Assembly: GCF_002561455.1 (NCBI RefSeq)
Contig: NZ_NTUP01000008.1
Coordinates: 91,333-155,332, forward strand
Origin: Bacillus sp. AFS015802
GTDB lineage: Bacteria > Bacillota > Bacilli > Bacillales > Bacillaceae_B
Reading direction: 5' to 3'
Length of the DNA stretch: 64,000 bases
In this document: positions 8,835-17,654 of the stretch, in pieces
Position numbering within the stretch: position 1 is the first letter of the stretch
Layout of the letters: every line of letters begins with the position of its first letter
Position numbers and translations under genes: made by a program
The notes under the pieces: generated by a model
Seen by the model: the letters and a program-made list of their open reading frames with translations, nothing else
What the model was told of the DNA's origin: nothing
The model's database searches: none

Positions 8835-10295
8835 ATGAGATTGTACACTTTGCTGGAAGTACTACCGTTTTTCTCAGTACAGGGTGAAGGGGATCCAGAT
8901 ATTTCAGACATCGCGAACCACCATAAGAAAGTGAAGCATGGTGATTTATTTATCTGTATTAACGGTTTAGAGGTCGATAGTCACTCTCTTGCCGGAGTGG
9001 CAGAGAAGAATGGTGCAGCAGCCATCCTTGCAGAGAGGGAACTCGATGCGAATGTTCCTGTCATCATTGTTCCCGATTCAAAGAAAGCGATGGCGATTCT
9101 TGCAGACTATTTCTATAAACAGCCTTCCCATCAGCTTCTCCTGGTCGGTGTCACGGGGACCAACGGGAAGACCACCACAACCCACCTCATTGATCATGTT
9201 TTTACTCAAAGTGGAATGAAGACAGGATTAATCGGAACGCTGCATATAAAAGTGGGGGAAGAGTTGCAAGTCAGCCATAATACGACCCCTGACAGTTTAA
9301 CCCTGCAACAGACATTTAAACGATTTTGCGATAAAGGGGTGCGTTCCGCCATCATGGAAGTTTCCTCCCATGCATTGGATCAGGGACGTGTGCACGGCTG
9401 CGATTATGATATCGCGGTGTTTACGAACCTTACACAGGATCACCTCGATTATCACAAGTCCATGGACGACTATCGTAACGCTAAAGGCTTATTGTTTTCT
9501 CAATTAGGGAATACTTATTTTAAGAAATCCCCTAAATACGCCATCATCAATAAAGATGATGAAGCAGCTGATTATTTTATCAAATCCACAGCCGCCCATG
9601 TCATTACATATGGTCTGTCACCTTCAGCTGACTTCCATGCCAAAGAAATGGTCCTTAGGGCAACAGAGTCCGTCTTCACCCTTGTGTCCCCATTTGGGGA
9701 ACGGGAGATGGTTTTAAAGTATGCTGGGAAATTTAATGTATACAACGCCCTGGCTGCCATCGCAGCGTCCTTTGCTGCAGGCATCCCGATCGATGAAAGC
9801 ATCAGGAGCCTGGAAAACGCCAAAGGTGTCAGGGGGCGTTTTGAGACGGTTTCTGAGGGTCAGCCATTTTCGGTCATCGTTGATTATGCCCATACTCCAG
9901 ATGGATTAAAAAATGTACTGGAAACGATCCGGACGATCACAAAAGGCAAGGTGATTGTAGTGGTCGGTTGTGGAGGGGACAGGGACAGGATCAAGAGGCC
10001 GATCATGGCGGAGATTGCCTGTGATTATGGTGATTATGCCATTTTCACCTCTGATAATCCAAGGACCGAGGATCCCATGGGTATCTTGAAGGATATGGAA
10101 TCGGGAGTGTTCGGTAAAGAATATCAACTAATCGTTGATCGTAAAGAGGCGATCAAGGAAGCATTGAACCTTGCAAAACCGGAAGATGTGGTCCTGATTG
10201 CCGGGAAGGGTCATGAAACCTACCAGATCATAGGGAACAATGTATACGATTTTGATGACCGGGAAGTGGCACGGCACTTCATAAAGGGGATGTAA
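8835..10295 (+). CDS. murE: UDP-MurNAc-L-Ala-D-Glu:meso-diaminopimelate ligase
   Basis: A 486-residue cytoplasmic ATP-dependent Mur ligase that adds the third stem-peptide residue. Three domains are recognisable: N-terminal UDP-binding (about 1-100), central ATPase with [10 protein letters not shown] near residue 110, and a C-terminal domain with DNPR near residue 407. DNPR marks enzymes that use meso-diaminopimelate rather than lysine, so the cell wall is of the A1-gamma type. The start follows GTGAGGAG. A murF-like fragment begins two bases after the stop. Confidence 0.97.
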   Translation: MRLYTLLEVLPFFSVQGEGDPDISDIANHHKKVKHGDLFICINGLEVDSHSLAGVAEKNGAAAILAERELDANVPVIIVPDSKKAMAILADYFYKQPSHQLLLVGVTGTNGKTTTTHLIDHVFTQSGMKTGLIGTLHIKVGEELQVSHNTTPDSLTLQQTFKRFCDKGVRSAIMEVSSHALDQGRVHGCDYDIAVFTNLTQDHLDYHKSMDDYRNAKGLLFSQLGNTYFKKSPKYAIINKDDEAADYFIKSTAAHVITYGLSPSADFHAKEMVLRATESVFTLVSPFGEREMVLKYAGKFNVYNALAAIAASFAAGIPIDESIRSLENAKGVRGRFETVSEGQPFSVIVDYAHTPDGLKNVLETIRTITKGKVIVVVGCGGDRDRIKRPIMAEIACDYGDYAIFTSDNPRTEDPMGILKDMESGVFGKEYQLIVDRKEAIKEALNLAKPEDVVLIAGKGHETYQIIGNNVYDFDDREVARHFIKGM

Positions 10296-10297
10296 GA

Positions 10298-10714
10298 ATG
10301 CTCTCTTATGATGATGTGAAGGAATTGTTTCCCGAAACAAGAGGAATACACCTGCCGGGTTTTACCTTTTTAGTAGTTTCAAATTCAACTAGGATGGGAA
10401 TGGAGAAGGGACTATATGTCCCTTTTGGTGATGAAGTAAATCTTTTCAGGAGCATTGAAATAGGAGCGATTGCCTCCCTATGGCCGAAGGGTCGTCCAAT
10501 ACCCTCATTTGTTCCAAATCACTTTCCATTATTTATGGTCGAAGATGTTTACCAGGCCTATTTGGACTTACAGGAGAATTACAAACAAAATTACAATCAA
10601 GAAAAGTGGGAAATTATGACGAAGTTTATTTTTAGCAATGAATCTGAAAAGCATCAAACAATGAACGGATCCGCTCATGAACAGGATACGGTCAGTGAAA
10701 AAGGAGGGGAATAA
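10298..10714 (+). CDS. Stand-alone MurF N-terminal-domain-like protein
   Basis: A 138-residue protein of unknown function. Residues about 28-95 resemble the UDP-substrate-binding N-domain of Mur[15 protein letters not shown] matches TRKLEKHQLFIPL of B. subtilis MurF (as I recall it), [10 protein letters not shown] matches its GVAAVLW strand, and [13 protein letters not shown] matches VDDTLTALQQL. There is no P-loop (GxxGKT) and no ligase domain, so it cannot be a working MurF. The last 25 residues are hydrophilic. It starts two bases after murE and its stop overlaps the mraY start (TAATG), so it is fully embedded in the operon. It may be a relic of a lost murF or a substrate-binding regulator. 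Confidence 0.7.
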   Translation: MLSYDDVKELFPETRGIHLPGFTFLVVSNSTRMGMEKGLYVPFGDEVNLFRSIEIGAIASLWPKGRPIPSFVPNHFPLFMVEDVYQAYLDLQENYKQNYNQEKWEIMTKFIFSNESEKHQTMNGSAHEQDTVSEKGGE

Positions 10715-11691
10715 TGATGATGGAACAAGTGATTCTCTTTACGATCATAATGGCTTTTCTCATAACCGTATTGCTTGCCCCCGTATTCATCCCTTTCCTC
10801 CGGAGATTGAAGTTTGGACAAAGCATCCGGGATGAAGGCCCCGAGTCACATCAAAAAAAGACCGGTACACCTACGATGGGTGGGATTGTGTTTTTAGTTT
10901 CCATTGTCATTACGACATTTGTTATGACCGGAAAGTATTCCGAGCCAGGTCCTGAAACGTATTTAATGATCCTGGTGACCGTCGGCTTCGGCCTTTTGGG
11001 ATTCCTCGACGACTTTATTAAAGTTGTGATGAAAAGGAATTTAGGACTCACCTCAAAGCAGAAGCTGCTGGGACAGATTGTCATATCGGTTATTTTTTAT
11101 CTTATCTTCAAGCAGAATGACTTCCCGACTTCGGTGTCGATCCCGATGACGGATATTTCATTTGAATTAGGCTGGTTTTATTGCTTATTTATCATCTTTT
11201 GGCTAGTGGGATTTTCAAACGCCGTCAATTTGACGGATGGCCTGGACGGATTGGTATCCGGAACAAGTGCGATTGCATTCGGTGCCCTTGCCGTGCTTGC
11301 ATGGAACCAATCGCAATATGATGTTGCCATCTTCGGCGTGGCGGTAGTAGGGGCGGTACTTGGCTTCCTTGTATTTAACGCCCATCCAGCCAAAGTATTC
11401 ATGGGGGATACAGGCTCTCTTGCCCTCGGAGGAGCGATCGCCACGATTGCCATTTTAACCAAGCTTGAAATCATTCTGATCCTTATTGGAGGGGTTTTCG
11501 TCATCGAGACTCTTTCCGTCATCCTACAGGTGGCAAGCTTTAAAACAACTGGAAAACGAATCTTCAAAATGAGCCCGTTGCATCACCATTATGAGTTGGT
11601 CGGATGGTCGGAGTGGCGAGTCGTGGTCACCTTTTGGACTGTCGGATTGCTTTTTGCCGTATTAGGAATCTATATTGAGGTGTGGTTATAA
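10714..11691 (+). CDS. mraY: Phospho-MurNAc-pentapeptide transferase MraY
   Basis: A 325-residue enzyme with about ten membrane helices that moves phospho-MurNAc-pentapeptide onto undecaprenyl phosphate, making lipid I. Signature stretches are present: GFLDDFIKV near residue 92, [12 protein letters not shown] near 170, [11 protein letters not shown] near 230 and [10 protein letters not shown] near 288. Three ATG codons follow each other (10714, 10717, 10720) after AAGGAGGGG; 10714 overlaps the previous stop and 10717 gives the usual 324 residues. The exact start is therefore uncertain by one or two codons. Confidence 0.97.
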   Translation: MMMEQVILFTIIMAFLITVLLAPVFIPFLRRLKFGQSIRDEGPESHQKKTGTPTMGGIVFLVSIVITTFVMTGKYSEPGPETYLMILVTVGFGLLGFLDDFIKVVMKRNLGLTSKQKLLGQIVISVIFYLIFKQNDFPTSVSIPMTDISFELGWFYCLFIIFWLVGFSNAVNLTDGLDGLVSGTSAIAFGALAVLAWNQSQYDVAIFGVAVVGAVLGFLVFNAHPAKVFMGDTGSLALGGAIATIAILTKLEIILILIGGVFVIETLSVILQVASFKTTGKRIFKMSPLHHHYELVGWSEWRVVVTFWTVGLLFAVLGIYIEVWL

Positions 11692-13041
11692 GTGAAAAAG
11701 TTGACGAAATTCAAACATAAAAAAGTACTGGTACTGGGTTTGGCGAAAAGTGGGGTAAGTGCTGCCTCTCTCCTACATAAGTTAGAAGCATTTGTAACGG
11801 TGAATGATCAAAAGCCCCTGTCAGAAAACCCTGAAGCTCAGGGTCTCCTTCAGGAAGGGATCAAGGTCATATGCGGAAGTCATCCCATCGAGCTGCTGGA
11901 TGAAGGGTTTCAATATGTTGTCAAGAATCCGGGGATCCCTTATCACAACCCATTGATTCAAAAGGCGATGGAAAAGAATATCCCCGTATTAACAGAGGTC
12001 GAGCTCGCCTATTTAATTTCCGAAGCGGAAATGATCGGCATTACGGGAACAAATGGAAAGACTACCACCACGACACTTCTATATGAAATGTTGAAAGAGG
12101 ATAATCAGAAGCCTTTGATTGCAGGGAACATCGGAACGGTTGCGTCTGAAGTCGCACAGGATGCGAAAGAAGACGAGAAAATGGTAGTGGAACTTTCATC
12201 TTTCCAGCTGATGGGAATCGAGGACTTCGCTCCACACATTGCCATTATCACCAATTTGTATGATGCCCATCTTGATTACCACGGAGATCGGACAGAATAT
12301 TGGAAAGCAAAGTCCAACATTACGAAAAACCAAACGGAAAACGACTACTTGATCATTAATGGGGACCAGGAGCATGTGAAAGAAGCGGTCAGCTTTACGA
12401 AAGCCCGGGTGATTCGGTTTTCTACCCAAAAAGAAGTAGAGGGCGGCGCCTATATCAAAGATCGCGCGATTTATTTCAAGGACGAACGGATCGTTGAACT
12501 GGACTCGATCGTGTTGCCGGGTGCCCATAACCTTGAAAATATCCTCTGTGCCATTGCAGCTTGTAAAATTTATGGCGTATCCAACGACAGCATCGGGAGA
12601 GTATTGAATACGTTCGGAGGAGTGAAACACCGCACTCAATTCGTAAGGGAAGTGGATGGAATCAAGTTTTATAATGACTCCAAGGCAACCAACAGCCTGG
12701 CTACGAAAAGTGCCCTGAAAGCATTCGAATCTCCCACCATATTGCTTGCAGGAGGCCTGGATCGGGGAAATGAATTTGATGATTTGATTCCATATATGGC
12801 CAATGTCAAGACGTTGATCACCTTCGGGGAAACGTCAGAGAAGTTTGTGAAAACAGGGGAGAAAGCGGGGATACAAACCATCATTCCTGTCGATAATGTT
12901 GAAAAGGCAGTTCCGGTTGCTTTTGAGCACGCCCAAAAAGGGGATGTCGTGCTATTGTCCCCGGCATGTGCAAGCTGGGATCAATATCGAACTTTTGAAC
13001 AACGTGGTGACATTTTTATCGAGGCCGTGCATAAGCTTTAA
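11692..13041 (+). CDS. murD: UDP-MurNAc-L-alanine:D-glutamate ligase
   Basis: A 449-residue cytoplasmic Mur ligase adding D-glutamate to UDP-MurNAc-L-Ala. It shows an N-terminal Rossmann-like domain ([14 protein letters not shown] near residue 12), ATP-binding GTNGKTTTT near 119 and [11 protein letters not shown] near 305. The GTG start directly abuts the mraY stop with GAGGTG upstream, so translation is probably coupled. Length and order match B. subtilis. Confidence 0.96.
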   Translation: MKKLTKFKHKKVLVLGLAKSGVSAASLLHKLEAFVTVNDQKPLSENPEAQGLLQEGIKVICGSHPIELLDEGFQYVVKNPGIPYHNPLIQKAMEKNIPVLTEVELAYLISEAEMIGITGTNGKTTTTTLLYEMLKEDNQKPLIAGNIGTVASEVAQDAKEDEKMVVELSSFQLMGIEDFAPHIAIITNLYDAHLDYHGDRTEYWKAKSNITKNQTENDYLIINGDQEHVKEAVSFTKARVIRFSTQKEVEGGAYIKDRAIYFKDERIVELDSIVLPGAHNLENILCAIAACKIYGVSNDSIGRVLNTFGGVKHRTQFVREVDGIKFYNDSKATNSLATKSALKAFESPTILLAGGLDRGNEFDDLIPYMANVKTLITFGETSEKFVKTGEKAGIQTIIPVDNVEKAVPVAFEHAQKGDVVLLSPACASWDQYRTFEQRGDIFIEAVHKL

Positions 13042-13154
13042 TAAGGGCTTGTCCATATAGAGCATCCATACTTTCACAACCTGTCATTCAATCCTGTATA
13101 AGTAGTTACCTGTGCTCGAACGGCTCTAATTTAGTCTATTCGAGGTGTTTAGGA

Positions 13155-14255
13155 TTGCCTTTAAAAAAATCGACTCCCGATTTTATACTCATTGTGGTTA
13201 CACTCACTTTACTAGCGATCGGACTGGTCATGGTATACAGTGCGAGCGCCGTATGGGCAGATTACAAGTTTGATGATTCCTTTTTCTTTGCAAAGAGGCA
13301 GGTGCTCTTTGCCGGTGTAGGATTATTCGCCATGTTCTTCATCATGAATGTGGAGTACTGGACGTGGAGGAACTGGTCAAAGGTCATTATCATCATATGT
13401 TTCGTCCTCCTTGTACTCGTCCTCATTCCCGGGATCGGCGTGCTCCGGAATGGCTCGAGGAGCTGGATAGGAGTGGGGGCCTTTTCGATTCAGCCCTCAG
13501 AGTTCATGAAACTTGCCATGATTGCCTTTCTTTCAAAATACTTATCTGAAAACCAGAAGTATATTACTTCGTTTAGAAAAGGAGTACTGCCGGCCCTTCT
13601 GCTCGTGTTTACAGCATTCGGGATGATCATGCTTCAGCCGGACCTCGGGACGGGTACCGTTATGGTCGGGACATCCGTCGTGATGATTTTCATCTCAGGA
13701 GCAAGGATCAAACATTTCGTAGGGCTTGGGATGATCGGGGTGTTGGGTTTTGTCGGACTCGTCATTTCTGCTCCATACAGGATTAAACGGATAACGTCCT
13801 TTCTCGATCCCTGGCAGGACCCGTTAAACAGCGGATTCCAGATTATTCAGTCCTTATATGCAATTGGACCGGGAGGCTTATTCGGACTGGGCCTCGGACA
13901 GAGCAGACAGAAGTTCTTTTACCTGCCGGAGCCACAAAACGATTTTATATTTGCTATATTAGCAGAAGAACTAGGGTTTATCGGGGGGACACTGGTATTG
14001 ATCCTGTTTTCACTTATCTTGTGGAGGGGTATCAGGATCGCTCTAGGTGCACCAGATTTATTTGGAAGCTTCCTCGCTGTAGGGATCGTTTCCATGATTG
14101 CCATCCAGGTAATGATCAATGTGGGTGTGGTAACGGGCTTAATGCCGGTGACGGGCATCACACTGCCGTTCCTCAGCTACGGGGGATCATCCTTGACCCT
14201 CATGCTGATGGCTGTGGGAGTCTTGTTGAATATCAGTCGCTATTCAAGGAATTAA
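13155..14255 (+). CDS. spoVE: Stage V sporulation protein E, SEDS glycosyltransferase
   Basis: A 366-residue SEDS-family polytopic protein (about ten membrane helices), closest to SpoVE, which polymerises cortex glycan with SpoVD. Family stretches are clear: MVYSASAVWADYKFDDSFFF at residue 25, GVGAFSIQPSEFMKLAM near 115, QPDLGTG near 160 and TGITLPFLSYGGSS near 335. The start is TTG at 13155 after GAGGTGTTTAGGA. The division paralogue FtsW would be an alternative, but the WADYKFDD stretch is typical of SpoVE. murG, which normally follows, is absent. Confidence 0.93.
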   Translation: MPLKKSTPDFILIVVTLTLLAIGLVMVYSASAVWADYKFDDSFFFAKRQVLFAGVGLFAMFFIMNVEYWTWRNWSKVIIIICFVLLVLVLIPGIGVLRNGSRSWIGVGAFSIQPSEFMKLAMIAFLSKYLSENQKYITSFRKGVLPALLLVFTAFGMIMLQPDLGTGTVMVGTSVVMIFISGARIKHFVGLGMIGVLGFVGLVISAPYRIKRITSFLDPWQDPLNSGFQIIQSLYAIGPGGLFGLGLGQSRQKFFYLPEPQNDFIFAILAEELGFIGGTLVLILFSLILWRGIRIALGAPDLFGSFLAVGIVSMIAIQVMINVGVVTGLMPVTGITLPFLSYGGSSLTLMLMAVGVLLNISRYSRN

Positions 14256-14902
14256 AAATACATTTAAAGAGGTTGACGTCAGAAAAAACAGCGGGAAGAA
14301 GCGAGTGGTGGTAAACGATCATCACATGCCGCAGCTTTCCCTTTTTTCTCGTCAGGCTCTTTTTTTAGAATGAGGAAGAATTTCCATCTTTTTAAAGAAA
14401 TAACGATAGGATATTTGTATTTTCGATGTTACAATAAATTACATATACGTAATGCATTATAATCATACCTTTTCAAAATAAAGGAGAGTTTGTTACTTTT
14501 GTTAACCAAAACTTTTACAATTCAATGACATGCATTCATAATGTTTAAATTGTTGTTTAAAATAGGGTTCAAGAGTGAAATACATAGGATGGCCTTTCTT
14601 TTGGAAAGTGAATGAAAGTACATATGCAAAAAGTGGTATGAACAATCCATCTTAGGGAATCTTATCCTTCTCCAGGAACAGGCTGCGTAGTCCCTGCAGT
14701 CACCCTGCATCACTCATTTTTTTTATTTTATTTTCAAAAAATGGTATATGGCAGAAAATAACGTTCTGTTCCTCTTTTAACATGTTATTCCTTCGTATAG
14801 AATAGAAGGTATCCCAATGTAAAGAGTACTTTCATTATAAGACGTGAGGAGTACAACTCCTTCATGGCATAATGAATCCAAAGTGAAGTTGAGGAGAACG
14901 AA
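14256..14902. other. 647-bp non-coding gap where murG and murB are expected
   Basis: In B. subtilis murG and murB lie between spoVE and divIB. Here no reading frame of either size exists, and no conserved murG or murB stretch is recognisable on either strand. The gap holds a terminator hairpin (14274-14366), an isolated TATAAT at 14458, an AAGGAGAG ribosome-site-like sequence at 14481 with no gene behind it, a T-rich run near 14715, and a small GAGGAGT/ACTCCTT hairpin at 14846-14862. The divIB promoter must lie here, but I cannot place it with confidence. Confidence 0.8.
14274..14366 (+). terminator. Terminator downstream of spoVE
   Basis: TGACGTCAGAAAAAA (14274-14288) pairs, with a two-base bulge, with TTTTTTCTCGTCA (14342-14354), followed by GGCTC and seven T. 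The loop is long (about 50 bases). Confidence 0.6.
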
Positions 14903-15688
14903 ATGAAAAAAGAAAATGTTGTTTCCCTTGAAGATCGTATTCCTAAATTAAAACAACACAGGAAAAAGAAGGCAAATCGGAGGCTTCTGTTTTTACTTTC
15001 TTTATTCTTTCTCATGATTTTGTCGGTTGTATACTTTCAATCGCCTCTGAGTCATGTGAATACAGTGTCGGTGCACGGGAATGAACTTATTTCAAATAAG
15101 ACGGTTCTTCAAAAAAGTGGAATTGACGCTGGTATGAATGTGTGGAGTGTAAACAGAGAGACAACTGTGGAACAATTAAAGAAGCTGCCTGAAGTGAAGG
15201 ATGCGAGTGTGAAATTGTCCTTTCCGAACTCCTACGAGATAACCATTCAGGAATATGATAAAAAAGCGTACCTCTCTAAGGGGAATAAATTTTTTGTTAT
15301 ATTGGAAAACGGAAAGGTGTTGGACAAGGGGATCGGGGCGATTCCCGTCGATGCACCTTTATTAAGGGGATTTGAAGAAGATAAGGTCCTGGCCAAAATG
15401 GTGAAGGAATTAGGTGAGCTTCCGAAAGAAGTTCAACATCTCATATCCGAGATCAACCTTGTTCCTAAGAAAACGGATCAATATCACTTGACTCTATTTA
15501 TGAATGATGGGTTCGAAGTGAGCGCAACCATCCGAAGCTTCTCAGAAAAGATGGTGCATTATCCATCAATCGTCAGCCAATTGGACCCTTCAGTAAAAGG
15601 GGTCATTGACTTAGAGGTTGGTTCTTATTTCAGAGCATACGAAACGGAAGGTGAACAAAGCAATGAAGAGGATGAGGGTGAGAGGTAA
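14903..15688 (+). CDS. divIB: Cell division protein DivIB (FtsQ)
   Basis: A 261-residue bitopic membrane protein: a basic cytoplasmic N-terminus (about 1-27), one membrane helix (about 28-47), a POTRA domain starting at SPLSHVNTVSVHGN, and a C-terminal beta domain ending in an acidic tail (EGEQSNEEDEGER). It forms the FtsL-DivIC-DivIB complex that controls septal synthesis. The start follows TTGAGGAGAACGA. Its end overlaps the next gene by 26 bases. Confidence 0.95.
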   Translation: MKKENVVSLEDRIPKLKQHRKKKANRRLLFLLSLFFLMILSVVYFQSPLSHVNTVSVHGNELISNKTVLQKSGIDAGMNVWSVNRETTVEQLKKLPEVKDASVKLSFPNSYEITIQEYDKKAYLSKGNKFFVILENGKVLDKGIGAIPVDAPLLRGFEEDKVLAKMVKELGELPKEVQHLISEINLVPKKTDQYHLTLFMNDGFEVSATIRSFSEKMVHYPSIVSQLDPSVKGVIDLEVGSYFRAYETEGEQSNEEDEGER

Positions 15689-16373
15689 GCATGTGATCCT
15701 CTCTCTTGTGTGTCTGGTTTTGGGTTTCATCCTTGCTTTTTCATTCAGTCTGGCAAACACAGAACAACGAGAGCTTGGGAATCGGACAAATGGTCAATGG
15801 AAACAGGAAGAAGCATTAAGAGATCAAATCCTTGAGTATCAGCAGAAGAATAATGATCTTCAGGAAAAGCTTTATGAGAAACAGGAGAAGGTCGGCAATA
15901 TGGAGAAGGAATTCTCCAAAGAGAAACAAATTTATTTTAACCTGGCAGAGGATGCCGAGAAGTACCGTATGTATTTAGGCAAGACGAAAGTGAAGGGACC
16001 GGGGGTAACGGTAACTTTATCCGATGCGAAATACGACCCGGAGGAAGAAAACGCAAATAATTATATTGTCCATGAACACCATGTCTTTAAGGTGATTAAT
16101 GAATTATATATAGCGGGGGCTTCAGTTGTTGCCATCAACGGTCAGAGGCTTAAGCATGATTCTTACATACTTTGTAACGGTCCGGTCATCCAGATAGATG
16201 GCATCGAATATCCTGCTCCGTTCGAAATTACGGCAATCGGAGACCCTGACGTATTATCGTCCGCCATGAATATCACAGGCGGGGTGAAAGATCAGCTTGT
16301 CAATGAGAATATCATTTTTGAAATGAAAAAAGAGAATTCGGTCATCCTGGAACCCACGATCGGTGAATCATAA
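15663..16373 (+). CDS. ylxW: DUF881 family protein, YlxW type
   Basis: A 236-residue protein with a basic start, one membrane helix or uncleaved signal (about residues 9-28), a coiled coil (about 35-90) and a C-terminal DUF881 domain containing GPGVTVTLSDA, VINELYIAGASVVAINGQR and GDPDVLSSAMNITGG. The function is unknown; DUF881 genes are tied to division clusters in Gram-positives. Several starts are possible; I chose ATG 15663 inside the end of divIB, while ATG 15672 or GTG 15678 are alternatives. It is followed by a second DUF881 gene, a tandem paralogue. Confidence 0.85.
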   Translation: MKRMRVRGKHVILSLVCLVLGFILAFSFSLANTEQRELGNRTNGQWKQEEALRDQILEYQQKNNDLQEKLYEKQEKVGNMEKEFSKEKQIYFNLAEDAEKYRMYLGKTKVKGPGVTVTLSDAKYDPEEENANNYIVHEHHVFKVINELYIAGASVVAINGQRLKHDSYILCNGPVIQIDGIEYPAPFEITAIGDPDVLSSAMNITGGVKDQLVNENIIFEMKKENSVILEPTIGES

Positions 16374-16446
16374 AAACCTTCGCTATATGTGAATGATGCG
16401 GGCGGTTTTCAGGGTAAGGGTCAGTTTTGAAAGTAAGGTGCAATAA

Positions 16447-17175
16447 ATGGACAACAAACTTAAAATCAGCTTTACCGTCATTACGGTCATAATCGGGTTT
16501 ATGATTGCCATCCAGTTCCAGACTGTCAAAGAGCCAGTTGTCCGGGATACCAGAGATATTTGGGAACTGAGGGAAGCGTTATTGAAAGAAAAGGAAGTCA
16601 ATTCCAATTTATTATCCGAAACGCGTTCTGTAGAAGCAAAGCTTGAACAGTATAAGACGGAACAGCAATCGAGTCCCGAACAGGCATTAAAGCAAACCTT
16701 GGAGGAATTGAAGACGGAAATGGGCCTCACAGAGAAAACCGGTCCCGGTCTCATTCTGACAATAGAGCCTGCAATGGAAGAAATCCTGCTCGGGGAAAAG
16801 GTTCAAAATGTTTCTCCGGAACTTTTGGAAAGACTTGTCAATGAACTGAACCAATATGATGCAGAGGATATTGCGATCGATGGTCATCGATTAATCAATA
16901 CTTCAGTCATCAGGGATATTAACGGGGAAACGAAGGTGGACGGCAATTCAATTAAGAAGGTCCCGTTTGAAGTCAGGGTGCTGACCAAAGATGTTAAAGC
17001 AGCCAGGGACTTGTATAACCGCATGCAGGTTTCCAGGTCAGTGGAAGATTTCTTCATCGATAACCTCAGGGTCACCATTTCAAAGCCCTTAGAAAAGCTC
17101 ACCGTCCCAGAGTATAAAGATACAATCCGGATCCGTTTTATGGAACCGGTTAAGGAAAGAGGAGGGAACGAATAA
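16447..17175 (+). CDS. ylxX: DUF881 family protein, YlxX type
   Basis: A 242-residue paralogue of the preceding protein with the same plan: one N-terminal membrane helix (about 8-24), a coiled coil (about 38-95) and a DUF881 domain with TGPGLILTIEPAMEEI, LVNELNQYDAEDIAIDGHR and a C-terminal LTVPEYKDTIRIRFMEPV. It is probably anchored to the membrane with the domain outside. The function is unknown. It starts at ATG 16447 and its stop is one base before sbp, so the two are likely coupled. Confidence 0.85.
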   Translation: MDNKLKISFTVITVIIGFMIAIQFQTVKEPVVRDTRDIWELREALLKEKEVNSNLLSETRSVEAKLEQYKTEQQSSPEQALKQTLEELKTEMGLTEKTGPGLILTIEPAMEEILLGEKVQNVSPELLERLVNELNQYDAEDIAIDGHRLINTSVIRDINGETKVDGNSIKKVPFEVRVLTKDVKAARDLYNRMQVSRSVEDFFIDNLRVTISKPLEKLTVPEYKDTIRIRFMEPVKERGGNE

Positions 17176-17176
17176 T

Positions 17177-17539
17177 ATGTGGCTTCCCGTCTTAGGGTTG
17201 CTAGTAGGGGTCGTCCTGGGGCTTCTGACAGATATTAGAATTCCAGAAGAGTATTCAAATTATTTATCGATTGCGGTCCTCGCAGCGTTGGATACATTAT
17301 TTGGCGGTATTCGTGCCCACCTCCAAAATATCTATGATGACAAAGTCTTTGTTTCTGGATTCTTTTTTAATATTTTACTAGCAGCAAGTTTAGCTTTTCT
17401 AGGCGTACATCTTGGTGTAGACTTATATTTGGCGGCTGTTTTTGCTTTTGGAGTGAGATTATTCCAGAACATTGCAGTGATAAGACGAATAATGATTAGC
17501 AATTGGTCAAATAATCAAGAAAAAAGAGAAAAAAATTAG
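17177..17539 (+). CDS. sbp: Small basic membrane protein Sbp (DUF1290)
   Basis: A 120-residue hydrophobic protein with about three membrane helices (about 2-18, 28-42, 60-98), matching the small basic protein family encoded just before ftsA in Bacillus. DIRIPEEYSNYLSIAVLAAL and DTLFGGIRAHL near the start are typical. The C-terminus is rich in K, N and R. The function is unknown. It starts one base after the preceding DUF881 stop, with GAGGGAACG upstream. Confidence 0.88.
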   Translation: MWLPVLGLLVGVVLGLLTDIRIPEEYSNYLSIAVLAALDTLFGGIRAHLQNIYDDKVFVSGFFFNILLAASLAFLGVHLGVDLYLAAVFAFGVRLFQNIAVIRRIMISNWSNNQEKREKN

Positions 17540-17546
17540 AATTTTA

Positions 17547-17576
17547 AAAGGGAATCGTTTTTGTTACGACGAATAT
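17547..17576 (+). promoter_or_regulatory. Candidate sigma-H promoter upstream of ftsAZ
   Basis: AAAGGGAAT (17547-17555), 12 bases, then GACGAATAT (17568-17576) fits the sigma-H pattern RnAGGAWWW - N11-12 - RnnGAATWW with one mismatch in the -35. B. subtilis ftsAZ is known to have a sigma-H promoter used in early sporulation. A sigma-A promoter is also expected; TATACT at 17587 is a possible -10, but its -35 spacing is poor. Confidence 0.55.
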
Positions 17577-17654
17577 CATATTAAGATATACTTAGAATCA
17601 TGTTTTTCTAGGATTGTTGTTCCAAATAAACATTCTTTAAGGAGGTGCCATAGA

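Noticed and set aside
11178..11567. Minus-strand frame opposite mraY
   Set aside because: It is a shadow of mraY with low-complexity T/P/A-rich translation.
14490..14528. TTG-started 12-codon leader peptide after AAGGAGAG
   Set aside because: The spacing from the ribosome site to the TTG is too short, no attenuator structure follows, and leucine-rich coding in AT-rich DNA is expected by chance.
14522..14713. Minus-strand frame in the murG/murB gap
   Set aside because: Only 63 codons, unusual composition (many C, H and R), no ribosome site and no recognisable motif.
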